Made by a program: the position numbers and the translations under genes | Shown: one piece after another, positions 57,288 to 64,000 of the stretch | How the letters are laid out: each line of letters starts with the position of its first letter | How positions within the stretch are numbered: the stretch's first letter is position 1 | Assembly: GCA_951812535.1 (NCBI GenBank) | Contig: CATOSK010000007.1 | Coordinates: forward strand, 62,001-126,000 | Reading direction: 5' to 3' | Source of the DNA: an uncultured Dehalococcoidia bacterium | Lineage (GTDB): Bacteria > Chloroflexota > Dehalococcoidia > Lucifugimonadales > UBA3495 | Length of the DNA stretch: 64,000 nt | Notes under the pieces: generated by a model | Told to the model about the DNA's origin: nothing | Databases searched by the model: none | What the model saw: the letters and a program-made list of their open reading frames with translations, nothing else

Positions 57288-58112
57288 ATGCCCTTGTTTT
57301 TCCGACGGAAGGCCGATATTGCAATCGTAGAAGTTCATGGCGTCATCGGGTCCCATGTGCGCGAGCCTGTGTACTCCCGCCTTTTCGACAACATTGCCCG
57401 GAGCCGCCGCCACCGCGCCCTTGTCGTTGATATAAACTCCCCCGGCGGGTCCGCCACCGCCTCCGACCTCCTTTATCACAACCTGAAGAAGGTGGGACGC
57501 CACAAGCCCGTGGTGGCCTACGTCCGGGGAATGAGTGCCTCCGGGGGCTACTACCTGTGTTGCGGTGCCACGCATGTTGTCTCCCTGCCCACCGCCCTCG
57601 TCGGATCCATCGGTGTCATCTACCTGCGTCCCATCCTGGAGCAACTCCTGCAGCGGGTCGGGATCGAGATGTCCGTGTACAAGGGCGGACGCCTCAAGGA
57701 CATGACCGGCTTCTGGCGCAGCCCCACCGGGGAAGAATCTGCCAAGCACCAGCAGTTGGTTGGCGAGATGTACGACACCTTCGTCGACATCGTCGCCTCC
57801 AACCGCAACTTGGAGCGCGATCAGGTCCTGGAGCTCGCCACCGGGGAGGTCTTCACCGCCCGCCGCGCCCGGGAAATGGGGCTTGTGGACGAGTTCGGAG
57901 ACTTCGACCGCGCCCTGGAAATCGCGGCTCAACGCGCCGGCATTCCACCCCGTCCTCGCTGGGTGCGTCCCCGCCGCTCGTTTTCGGAAAAGCTCATGGG
58001 ACGGGGCGACTCCCACCGCATCGACCTGGGTTTCCTTCCCATCGAGCTGCCTCGCCTCCTCGCCGGAGGACTCTACTACATCGAACCGTCTCTCGTCGCC
58101 GGAGACTACTGA
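57288..58112 (+). CDS. SppA-type S49 serine peptidase
   Basis: The 274-aa protein is a short signal-peptide-peptidase-like enzyme: IVEVHGVIGSHV, DINSPGGSATASDLLYHNLK, the Ser nucleophile in VRGMSASGGYYLCC, TALVGSIGVIYLRP and the Lys in VYKGGRLKDMTGFWR. Unlike E. coli SppA it has one copy of the domain and no N-terminal membrane helix, so it resembles the soluble SppA/SDH-like serine peptidases. ATG 57288 has AGGAG eight bases upstream. A SEC-C gene follows after nine bases. Confidence 0.88.
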   Translation: MPLFFRRKADIAIVEVHGVIGSHVREPVYSRLFDNIARSRRHRALVVDINSPGGSATASDLLYHNLKKVGRHKPVVAYVRGMSASGGYYLCCGATHVVSLPTALVGSIGVIYLRPILEQLLQRVGIEMSVYKGGRLKDMTGFWRSPTGEESAKHQQLVGEMYDTFVDIVASNRNLERDQVLELATGEVFTARRAREMGLVDEFGDFDRALEIAAQRAGIPPRPRWVRPRRSFSEKLMGRGDSHRIDLGFLPIELPRLLAGGLYYIEPSLVAGDY

Positions 58113-58121
58113 GGAGGCATC

Positions 58122-58283
58122 ATGGTCAGACCCGGCTGGACCGCCGAGCACCCTCCGGCGTGCACCTGCAACGCCTGCGAGGAAAAGAAGTTCATCAAGC
58201 GCGACCAGAACCGAAAGATTGGGCGCAACGAGAAATGTCCCTGCGGCAGCGGCCGCAAGTACAAGCGCTGCCACGGGACATAG
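58122..58283 (+). CDS. SEC-C motif protein, 53 aa
   Basis: ATG 58122, with GAGGAGG in front, opens a 53-aa frame: [20 protein letters not shown], then a C-terminal SEC-C zinc motif [18 protein letters not shown], the kind found at the end of SecA and YchJ proteins. An extra Cys group (CTCNAC) precedes it. It starts nine bases after the S49 peptidase gene and is probably co-transcribed with it. It may help recruit the peptidase to ribosomes or SecB-type partners, but this is inference. Confidence 0.85.
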   Translation: MVRPGWTAEHPPACTCNACEEKKFIKRDQNRKIGRNEKCPCGSGRKYKRCHGT

Positions 58284-58306
58284 TGACGGTCGTCCAGGGT
58301 GAACCC

Positions 58307-59110
58307 CTACCCTTTCTCCAGCACCTTGGCTTCTTGCCAGAGTTCTTCTTTCTCGTCCAGGGATAGCTGGGTGAATTCCTGGCCCCGCTGGGAGGCCAGT
58401 TCCTCCATCTTGGTGTAGCGCCAGTGGAAACGGCGGTTGCCCTGCCGCAGAGCATCCTCCGCCTGGATGTTGAGCCAGCGGGCCAGGTTCACCATCGCGA
58501 ACAACAGATCGCCGAGCTCGTGGACCCGTTCCTCCGGAGTCTCCGCCGCCCGCAGTTCCTCCACCTCCTCGCTCACCTTGTCCAGCACCCCCGATATCTC
58601 ATCCCACTCGAAACCCGACCTTGCCGCCCGGTCCTGGATCAATTGCGCATAGGCCAGGGCCGGCAAATCCCTGGGCAACCCGTCCACCACGGACTGCCGC
58701 TCCCCCTTGGCCTCCCGTTCCTCGGCCTTGATGCGCTCCCAGTTCCGCTCCACCTCCTGGGCGTCCTGCACGCTGGTGTCGCTGAAAACGTGGGGATGCC
58801 GCCGCACTAGCTTGCGGTTTATGTGGGTAAGCACGTCTGAAACCTCGAACTCCCCCGCCTCCCGGGCGATGTCCGAGTGAAACGCCACCTGCACCAGCAG
58901 GTCCCCCAGCTCCTCGGCCAGCAATTGGGGGCTGCCCTCGTCGATGGCCTCCATCGTCTCGTAGGCTTCCTCTACGAGATTGCGCTTCAGGGACTCGTGG
59001 GTCTGCTCCCGGTCCCAGGGACAGCCTCCGGGAGCCCGCAGCCGCTCCACGATGTCCACCAGCGTCTGGAACTGGCCCATGTCCTTTCCGGGAATGTCGT
59101 TATTCCTCAT
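58307..59110 (-). CDS. mazG: nucleoside triphosphate pyrophosphohydrolase MazG
   Basis: The 267-aa enzyme removes pyrophosphate from (d)NTPs. It has two MazG units: LRAPGGCPWDREQTHESL, VEEAYETMEAIDEG and EELGDLLVQVAFHSDIA in the first, and EVEELRAAETPEERVHELGDLLFAMVNLARWL in the second, with the EExxE metal motifs. ATG 59108-59110 is chosen because a full promoter (59117-59145) ends six bases upstream, leaving no leader. Confidence 0.95.
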   Translation of the reverse strand: MRNNDIPGKDMGQFQTLVDIVERLRAPGGCPWDREQTHESLKRNLVEEAYETMEAIDEGSPQLLAEELGDLLVQVAFHSDIAREAGEFEVSDVLTHINRKLVRRHPHVFSDTSVQDAQEVERNWERIKAEEREAKGERQSVVDGLPRDLPALAYAQLIQDRAARSGFEWDEISGVLDKVSEEVEELRAAETPEERVHELGDLLFAMVNLARWLNIQAEDALRQGNRRFHWRYTKMEELASQRGQEFTQLSLDEKEELWQEAKVLEKG

Positions 59111-59116
59111 GGCCGT

Positions 59117-59145
59117 ATTATAGGAGCGCGTCCCTTGCTGAACAA
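59117..59145 (-). promoter_or_regulatory. mazG promoter, leaderless layout
   Basis: On the minus strand TTGTTC (59140-59145), a 17-base spacer and TATAAT (59117-59122); six bases later comes the ATG of mazG. This is the clearest leaderless promoter in the window. Confidence 0.75.
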
Positions 59146-59198
59146 CCAATGCTGGTGCTAACGTGGGTTGAGGAAAACGTCCCCAGACTGGAAAGAGT

Positions 59199-59963
59199 GT
59201 GACGATGGATCGATTCGACCCCTGGCGGCGCTATCGGGCGGTGATGGGCGTGTTGTTTGTCCCAGCCGTCGTAATCTTTCTGGTGGCCGCCGGTGTGACT
59301 TGGGCGTTAAACGACCTGGGCCTTTACGACCGCGGATTCGAGAAGTACGGCATCTCCCGCGCCACCGGCATCGCCCCCGCCGGACTCCACGGCGCCGGAG
59401 CCGCCATTCGCGGCTACTTCAACTCACCGGATGAACCTCTGGTGGTGCGGGCCGTCGTCTACGGGGAGGAACGCGAAATATTCAGTGAGAAGGAAATCCA
59501 CCACATGCGCGACGTCAAGGGCTTGGTCCGCGGCGTCTACCTGGTGGGTAGCGGAGCGCTGGTCTACATCTTGGGGGTGCTGATCGGAGGCTTTGCCGGC
59601 GCCGGCGCTTCTTTCACTCGTGACCTGGCCCGCTTGTTGCTGTGGAGCGGCGGGGCCACGCTGGCGGCCCTGGTCGTGTTCGGAGCGGCCGCCGCTATCG
59701 CGTTTCCGTGGCTGTTCTGGATTTTCCACCTGGTCAGTTTTTCCAACGAACTCTGGTTGCTGGACCCACGCAGCGACTACCTGCTGATAATGTTCCCGCT
59801 GGGGTTCTGGTTCGATGCCACCATGCGCGTCGCCGCCACCGCCGCAGCTGGAGCGGGAGCCCTGATCGCCGGATCCGCCGTCACCCTCGTCCTGCTGCGC
59901 CGCCGGGACGTTGCGTCAGTTGGCGAAACCCTTCCCCGCGAGTCGCCCGCGGGAGACGGCTAG
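59199..59963 (+). CDS. TIGR01906/DUF1461-type integral membrane protein
   Basis: The 254-aa protein has four membrane segments (VMGVLFVPAVVIFLVAAGV; a pair around residues 115-170; one near 210-230) and an extracytoplasmic loop with KYGISRATG, IRGYFNSPDEPL and EIFSEKEIHHMRDVKGLV, the signature of the TIGR01906 family of unknown function. GTG 59199 or ATG 59205 start it, after GGAAAGAG. Its stop codon overlaps that of the convergent DUF3800 gene. Confidence 0.75.
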   Translation: MTMDRFDPWRRYRAVMGVLFVPAVVIFLVAAGVTWALNDLGLYDRGFEKYGISRATGIAPAGLHGAGAAIRGYFNSPDEPLVVRAVVYGEEREIFSEKEIHHMRDVKGLVRGVYLVGSGALVYILGVLIGGFAGAGASFTRDLARLLLWSGGATLAALVVFGAAAAIAFPWLFWIFHLVSFSNELWLLDPRSDYLLIMFPLGFWFDATMRVAATAAAGAGALIAGSAVTLVLLRRRDVASVGETLPRESPAGDG

Positions 59964-60730
59964 TAGAACTGCACCGGGTAGATGACCTGGATCACCCGGC
60001 TTTCCTGTAGAGCCTCGAAGTAGGAGTGGGCCCCGTCCGGGTTCTGCAGCCACCGGCGGGCGAAGTAGGAGCACATGTTGGCCAATTGGGTCCCCACCGA
60101 GAACTCACTGGAAACGTAGCAGAAGTTCTCCAGCACCGCCGGGGAAGGGATCTCCACTTCGTTGTGCAGGAACTGGTTCATGTACTCGGGAGCGATGGAC
60201 TTGCCCTGCTCCGCCACCACCAGGCTGTAGTCCCGTATGGACAGGTCCGCCTCCATGAACCGCTCCGGGTCCACGTCGGCCACGCTCAGCTCGTCCACGT
60301 ACATGTTCAGGGCGAACAGGAACTTGCTGATGGTGATCTCCGAAGGACTGCCCAGGAAAGCGTAGGGACTGTCCTCCCTGCCCTTGGCCTGGGCAAATTC
60401 CCGCTTGTCGATGTACGCAATGATAATCGGGGTTTCCCGCCTCATGAGGATGTTCAGGCAGTCTTGGATCAGCCCTGCCCGCTTCTCAGGACTCCATGAC
60501 CGGAAAAATCCCGTGCCCTGGTAAATCTGGGACGCCTTCAATTCGCGTGGGGTGCCCGATTCTCCCAGGGGACTTCCGAAATGGCGGCGGCACAGGGCGT
60601 TGAACTCGCCGTTAATGGAAACGAACTGGCTCTCGTGGACCAGCAGCCCCAAGTGTACTTGATGCTGCTGGTTCGGATCAGCCAGGCTGCCGCCGGTGTA
60701 GCCGGATTCCCCCATGTAAATCAGGTACAT
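59960..60730 (-). CDS. DUF3800 protein with altered first motif
   Basis: The 256-aa protein belongs to DUF3800, an RNase H-like group: MYLIYMGESGYTGGSLADPN at the start, LKASQIYQG, IIAYIDKREF, FLFALNMYVDELS, and QLANMCSYFARRWLQN at the end. The usual start is YxDESG; here the Asp is Gly (MGESG), so a metal ligand is missing and the protein may be inactive or changed. ATG 60728-60730 has GGGAGGC upstream. Confidence 0.75.
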   Translation of the reverse strand: MYLIYMGESGYTGGSLADPNQQHQVHLGLLVHESQFVSINGEFNALCRRHFGSPLGESGTPRELKASQIYQGTGFFRSWSPEKRAGLIQDCLNILMRRETPIIIAYIDKREFAQAKGREDSPYAFLGSPSEITISKFLFALNMYVDELSVADVDPERFMEADLSIRDYSLVVAEQGKSIAPEYMNQFLHNEVEIPSPAVLENFCYVSSEFSVGTQLANMCSYFARRWLQNPDGAHSYFEALQESRVIQVIYPVQFY

Positions 60731-60889
60731 CTTCAGCCTCCCGAATCTGGTGGCAGGACTTCCCCGTGAACAAACAGGGGATCGGCCTGCGGTCTACTGC
60801 GGGACGAAGCGGAGAATCACCGCGCTTCTGCTTCTAAAAATGAGTCGGGCAAGAAAGGGCCCCGCGGCGGACGGGTTTCACGCCCGTGC

Positions 60890-61510
60890 TTATTCGGACT
60901 CCTCGGCCTCGGCTCCCCCCTGCTCGGCGGCGGGCGCTTCCTCCGCCTCTTCCGGCCCCCGGTCCAGTTCCACCCTCACCGCAATTTCTTCCCCGTCGGT
61001 AATCAGCGTGACCCCCGCCGGCAGCGCGATATCCGCCGCCCGGACACTTCCTCCCTCGGGGTTCATCCCACCCAGGTCAACGACAACCTCGCCTGGTATG
61101 TCCAAGGGCCGCGCTTCCACCGTCAGCTCCCGGATTAACTGGGTCACCAGCGTGCCGGTCGGAGCATCGCCCTCCAAGGTTATTGGGACCTGGGCTGCCA
61201 TCGTCTGGGTGGAGCTTACCGCCAGCAGGTCCACGTGCAGAATGTTCCCCCGCACCGGGTGCCACTGGACTTCCCGGGGCACGGTGAGCTGTTCCCCGCT
61301 TTCCCCTTCAACGTTCACGACGATGGGGGTGTTGCCGCCGGACTGGGCCAGCGCCCTCAGCACCGCACGCTGCTCGCACTGCAACGACCGCGAATCAATC
61401 CCCGGGCCGTAGAGATGCACCGGAACGATCCCCGCCCGCCGCAATTGGCTAACCTTCTTGCCCAGGATCGTCCTGGGCTGGACTTCTAACTTAACCGCCT
61501 CGGTGGTCAT
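60890..61510 (-). CDS. rplY: ribosomal protein bL25, long (Ctc-type) form
   Basis: The 206-aa protein binds 5S rRNA. It has the L25 N-terminal domain (VKLEVQPRTILGKKVSQLRRAGIVPVHLYG) and the TL5/Ctc C-terminal beta domain (VPITLEGDAPTG, LDIPGEVVVDLGGMNPEGGSV), then an acidic tail rich in Glu-Ala. ATG 61508-61510 has GGAGGAGC nine bases upstream. A GC-rich stem (CGCCGGCCCG... at 61538-61573) in the leader could be an autoregulatory site; this is speculative. Confidence 0.93.
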   Translation of the reverse strand: MTTEAVKLEVQPRTILGKKVSQLRRAGIVPVHLYGPGIDSRSLQCEQRAVLRALAQSGGNTPIVVNVEGESGEQLTVPREVQWHPVRGNILHVDLLAVSSTQTMAAQVPITLEGDAPTGTLVTQLIRELTVEARPLDIPGEVVVDLGGMNPEGGSVRAADIALPAGVTLITDGEEIAVRVELDRGPEEAEEAPAAEQGGAEAEESE

Positions 61511-61775
61511 TGGGAACCGCTCCTCCAAAATTCGTTAGCGCCGGCCCGCGCCAGGCCGGGCCTTCGAACCGGCGTATATGATAGCACCCGCCATTGGGAA
61601 AGGAAACCGAAACCCGAAGCCTCCACAGGGAAAATGTCCCCGCTGGCTTTATGGCCGGCTTCCTCGATTCGGAAGGCTGCTTTACAGTAGGCTGATTTCC
61701 CCGCGCACTTCGTCAACGGCCCCTCCGGGGGAGGCAGGTCCCTGTTGCAGGTCCCCATGGGAGGACAGCAGCCCC

Positions 61776-62585
61776 CTACCCCCAGAAGCGGTGAAAGTGG
61801 TGCAGCGGCCCGTGTCCCTGTCCAATGACAAAGGAAGCCCGGATGGCCTCGGTGACGTACTCCTTGGCCCGGCTCACCGATTCCGCCACCGGAAGATTGC
61901 GGGCCATTCCCGCCGCCACCGCCGAGGCGAAGGTGCATCCGGTACCGTGGGTGTTGACCGTGTCGATCCGCTCCGACGTGAACTCCCGGAACTCCGACCC
62001 GTCGTAGAACAGGTCGGTGGCTGGCCCCTCCAGGTGCCCCCCCTTCACCACAACGCTGGCAGCGCCCAGGGCCAGGATCTGCCTCGCCGCTTCCTGCATG
62101 TTCTCCAGGGATTCAATGCTCCCGCCCACCAGGGCCTCCGCCTCCGGAAGGTTGGGAGTAACCACCGCCGCCAGCGGCAGCAGCAGCGTTCGCACCGCCT
62201 CCACCGCATCGTCTTGCAGAAGGGTGTCGCCGCTCTTGGCCACCATCACTGGGTCAACCACCAGCCGGGTCACCCCATGACGCCGCAGCGACTCCGCCAC
62301 CACGCCGACGATCGCGCTGCTGGACAGCATCCCCGTCTTCACCGCGTCGGCCCCGATGTCGGTGATGACCGCGTCGATCTGCGCCGCGATGTCGGCGGTG
62401 GGAATCTCGTGGACTGCCGTCACCCCCACCGTGTTCTGAGCGGTTATGGCGGTCAGCGCCGACGTCCCGTACACCCCGAGTGCCGAGAATGTCTTCAGGT
62501 CGGCCTGTATCCCCGCGCCCCCGCCGGAGTCTGATCCGGCGATGGTCAGCGCGGTCGGGACGGTGCGGGTTCTTGGTGAAGTCAC
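61776..62585 (-). CDS. thiD: hydroxymethylpyrimidine/phosphomethylpyrimidine kinase
   Basis: The 269-aa ribokinase-fold enzyme phosphorylates HMP and HMP-P for thiamine synthesis: [68 protein letters not shown] and [19 protein letters not shown] with the catalytic GTGC. GTG 62583-62585 has AAGGAGAAGC upstream. No TPP riboswitch is visible in the leader. Thiamine links it loosely to the ThDP enzyme at 50394. Confidence 0.95.
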   Translation of the reverse strand: MTSPRTRTVPTALTIAGSDSGGGAGIQADLKTFSALGVYGTSALTAITAQNTVGVTAVHEIPTADIAAQIDAVITDIGADAVKTGMLSSSAIVGVVAESLRRHGVTRLVVDPVMVAKSGDTLLQDDAVEAVRTLLLPLAAVVTPNLPEAEALVGGSIESLENMQEAARQILALGAASVVVKGGHLEGPATDLFYDGSEFREFTSERIDTVNTHGTGCTFASAVAAGMARNLPVAESVSRAKEYVTEAIRASFVIGQGHGPLHHFHRFWG

Positions 62586-62641
62586 GCTGCTTCTCCTTGC
62601 CGCCCATCAGCTCGGGCGGCTCTGCGGAATGGGCTGACGTC

Positions 62642-62671
62642 AATGGCCCATCCCTGTGGGACGGGCCATTC
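62642..62671 (-). terminator. hairpin between the GYD gene and thiD
   Basis: AATGGCCC (62643-62650) pairs with GGGCCATT (62663-62670), enclosing a second small stem (TCCC/GGGA). No T-run follows, so it may be a weak terminator or an attenuator ahead of thiD. Confidence 0.4.
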
Positions 62672-62794
62672 TGGACCGTAGATCTAAGCCGTAAGTCTCA
62701 GACCGTAAGTTTCAGCCGTGAGTTCCAAACCGTATGCCGGCGGCGTCCAACCAGGTTGGGCGGCATCGCCGGCCCCGCCCGGAAAGCGCTCCGG

Positions 62795-63184
62795 TCAGTT
62801 GTCGTCGCCCGGCGGGATCCGCCACTCCTCCGAGGTCGGCTCCCCCGACGGTTCTTCCGAAGCCGGGGGGTCGGCGGCGGCGGCCAGCAGTTCTTCCGTC
62901 CCTCCGCCCGGTCCGGCCAGACCTGCAATGGGCATCGCCGGCATTGTCTCGGTGTGAAGCCCTGCCTTAACTCCCAGTTCCAGGGCCAGGCGCCCCACCG
63001 CCTCGTTGTCCTCCGCTTCCACCATCATCACGTAGTCGCACTGCCCCAGTACCGCGTATTGCCCGAGAATCTGCGCCCCGTCGGGTTGAGTCTCCCTGGT
63101 GACCTCGAGCATCATATCTGGGTTGCGCAGCAACATTCGCTGCCCCTCCGGGTTAAGTCTCGCCAACAAGAAGTACAGTGACAT
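62795..63184 (-). CDS. GYD-domain protein
   Basis: The 129-aa protein resembles the GYD family of small dimeric alpha/beta-barrel proteins: YFLLARLNPEGQRMLLRNPD at the start, ILGQYAVLGQCDYVMMVEAED, then LALELGVKAGLHTETMPAMP, the usual end of the domain. An acidic, disordered tail of about 35 residues follows (EEPSGEPTSEEWR). ATG 63182-63184 has GGGGAAGCG upstream. It lies upstream of thiD with a hairpin between. Function unknown. Confidence 0.8.
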   Translation of the reverse strand: MSLYFLLARLNPEGQRMLLRNPDMMLEVTRETQPDGAQILGQYAVLGQCDYVMMVEAEDNEAVGRLALELGVKAGLHTETMPAMPIAGLAGPGGGTEELLAAAADPPASEEPSGEPTSEEWRIPPGDDN

Positions 63185-63431
63185 TCCGCGCTTCCCCCAT
63201 CATCTGGATCGGTTCTCCGGACGTTTCACGAAAAACTTACAGCGTTCGGAGAATTATAGCACCACCGAATTTATTCCCGCACATGCCGTCCGACCTTAAC
63301 GTATCGGGTTGCCTTCGACGGAATCCGCCGATGCCGGTTGCGCTTCCGCTTTCTCGCTCCCGTCCAAGCCGGTTTTCCTTGACACCGGGAGTATCATTGA
63401 CGGGTATTCCACGCTTGCCGGGAGGACGTCG

Positions 63432-64000
63432 ATGGCTTCGCATTCTTTGGGGTTGACACTGTACGAGGCGGCCCGCCAGAAGGGCGTCCCCTTCACCCTG
63501 GAAAACGAGCCCGCCGACCGGAATGTGACCGTCAACGGAATGAACTTCCACTACTTGGAATGGGGCAGCCCCGGCAACCCCCTCGTCGTCATGCTCCACG
63601 GAGGCAGCCAGCAGGCCCACAGCTGGGACTTCGTCAGCCTCCCCCTCTCCGAGCACTACCACATCATCGCCATGGACCAGCGCGGCCACGGCGACTCCGA
63701 TTGGGCCCCCGACGGTGACTACACCATCGAGGCCCACCAGGGCGACATCGGCGGATTCATATCCGCCCTGGGGCTGGACGGCTTCCACCTCATCGGTCAC
63801 TCCATGGGCGGACGCAACAGCTACGTTTGGGCGTCGAACAACTCCCGCAAGCTCAAGTCCCTCGTCATCGTTGACACCGGCCCCGAGGCCCAGTCCCGCG
63901 GCCGCAACCGCATCCAGAACTTCCGCGAGCTCCCCGACGAGCTCGACACCTTTGAGGAGTTTGCCACCCGCGTACAGGAATACACCGGCCGCACCAGGGA
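63432..64000 (+). CDS. alpha/beta hydrolase, 5' part (runs off the window)
   Basis: The first 189 residues are present. They show LVVMLHGGSQQAHSWDFVSL (oxyanion loop), MDQRGHGDSDWAPDGDYT and the nucleophile elbow LIGHSMGGRNSYVWASN, typical of epoxide-hydrolase/esterase-type alpha/beta hydrolases; the catalytic acid and His lie beyond the edge. ATG 63432 has GGGAGGACG upstream. It is divergent from the GYD gene. Confidence 0.85.
   Translation, partial: MASHSLGLTLYEAARQKGVPFTLENEPADRNVTVNGMNFHYLEWGSPGNPLVVMLHGGSQQAHSWDFVSLPLSEHYHIIAMDQRGHGDSDWAPDGDYTIEAHQGDIGGFISALGLDGFHLIGHSMGGRNSYVWASNNSRKLKSLVIVDTGPEAQSRGRNRIQNFRELPDELDTFEEFATRVQEYTGRTR

Noticed and set aside
61538..61573. A second tRNA-like sequence (TTCGAACC) upstream of rplY
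   Set aside because: Only a hairpin containing TTCGAA is present; no acceptor, D or anticodon arms can be formed.
62586..62794. TPP riboswitch ahead of thiD
   Set aside because: The conserved CUGAGA and ACCUGA-type elements are not found; only a simple hairpin is present.

Overview
The window is about 64 kb of GC-rich bacterial DNA. No marker gene fixes the taxonomy. The gene mix (F420/FMN luciferase-like oxidoreductase, enolase-superfamily enzyme, metal-dependent amidohydrolases, sulfatase with its activating enzyme, several acyl-CoA dehydrogenases, HpaB-type hydroxylase, ThDP lyase, and three Tat-less reductive-dehalogenase-like proteins) resembles Chloroflexota of the Dehalococcoidia/SAR202 kind. 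That placement is an inference from gene content.

Layout. 1-9.9 kb: Fe-S carrier-like and DoxX genes, an acyl-CoA dehydrogenase bracketed by two copies of a miniature transposon, a HIT/YqeK/LLM operon, a small Cys-cluster HTH protein behind a promoter with a built-in operator, a second acyl-CoA dehydrogenase, a RAM-domain protein and an MFS exporter. 10.2-11.6 kb: an intact IS701-type insertion sequence with a CTAG target duplication. 11.7-19.7 kb: a CDF-like membrane protein, an amidohydrolase whose 3' end is duplicated, an SDR, a formylglycine-generating enzyme/sulfatase pair, and an NCS2 permease with an extra cytoplasmic domain. 19.9-28.9 kb: a genetic-conflict and phage-remnant region with an Nmad2-like gene, a zinc ribbon, a zinc-ribbon/HTH terminase, a six-gene tandem array of small helical HEPN/PaREP1-like genes in opposite orientation, a portal protein, a DUF3644/nucleotidyltransferase pair and a PIN toxin/antitoxin pair. 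A seventh array paralogue lies at 30.5 kb. 29-41 kb: tRNA-Gly(CCC), catabolic genes, CoA synthesis (coaX, coaBC), a broken hicA with intact hicB, a DUF433/PIN-like pair, an enolase-superfamily enzyme and a pentapeptide-repeat/TIR fusion. 42-50 kb: three reductive-dehalogenase-like paralogues, each with the same promoter layout and its own terminator, interleaved with a HEPN/Toprim-type gene, an HTH gene and two small paralogous membrane proteins behind a 14-bp tandem repeat. 50-64 kb: mostly housekeeping and metabolism (ThDP enzyme, leucine-type dehydrogenase, cyclophilin, rsmI, sppA, mazG, rplY, thiD).

Short palindromic REP-like repeats (core TTCCCGCGNAGGCGGGAA) are scattered through the intergenic spaces. 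A smaller hairpin unit with core CCCGCGTAGGCGGG appears inserted into three different older repeats. Several genes have a TATAAT or similar -10 box six or seven bases before the start codon, which suggests leaderless transcripts.

The most unusual structure is the tandem HEPN/PaREP1-like array between terminase and portal, in a window also rich in other conflict-type genes (DUF3644+MNT, HEPN/Toprim, TIR fusion, Nmad2, several toxin-antitoxin pairs).
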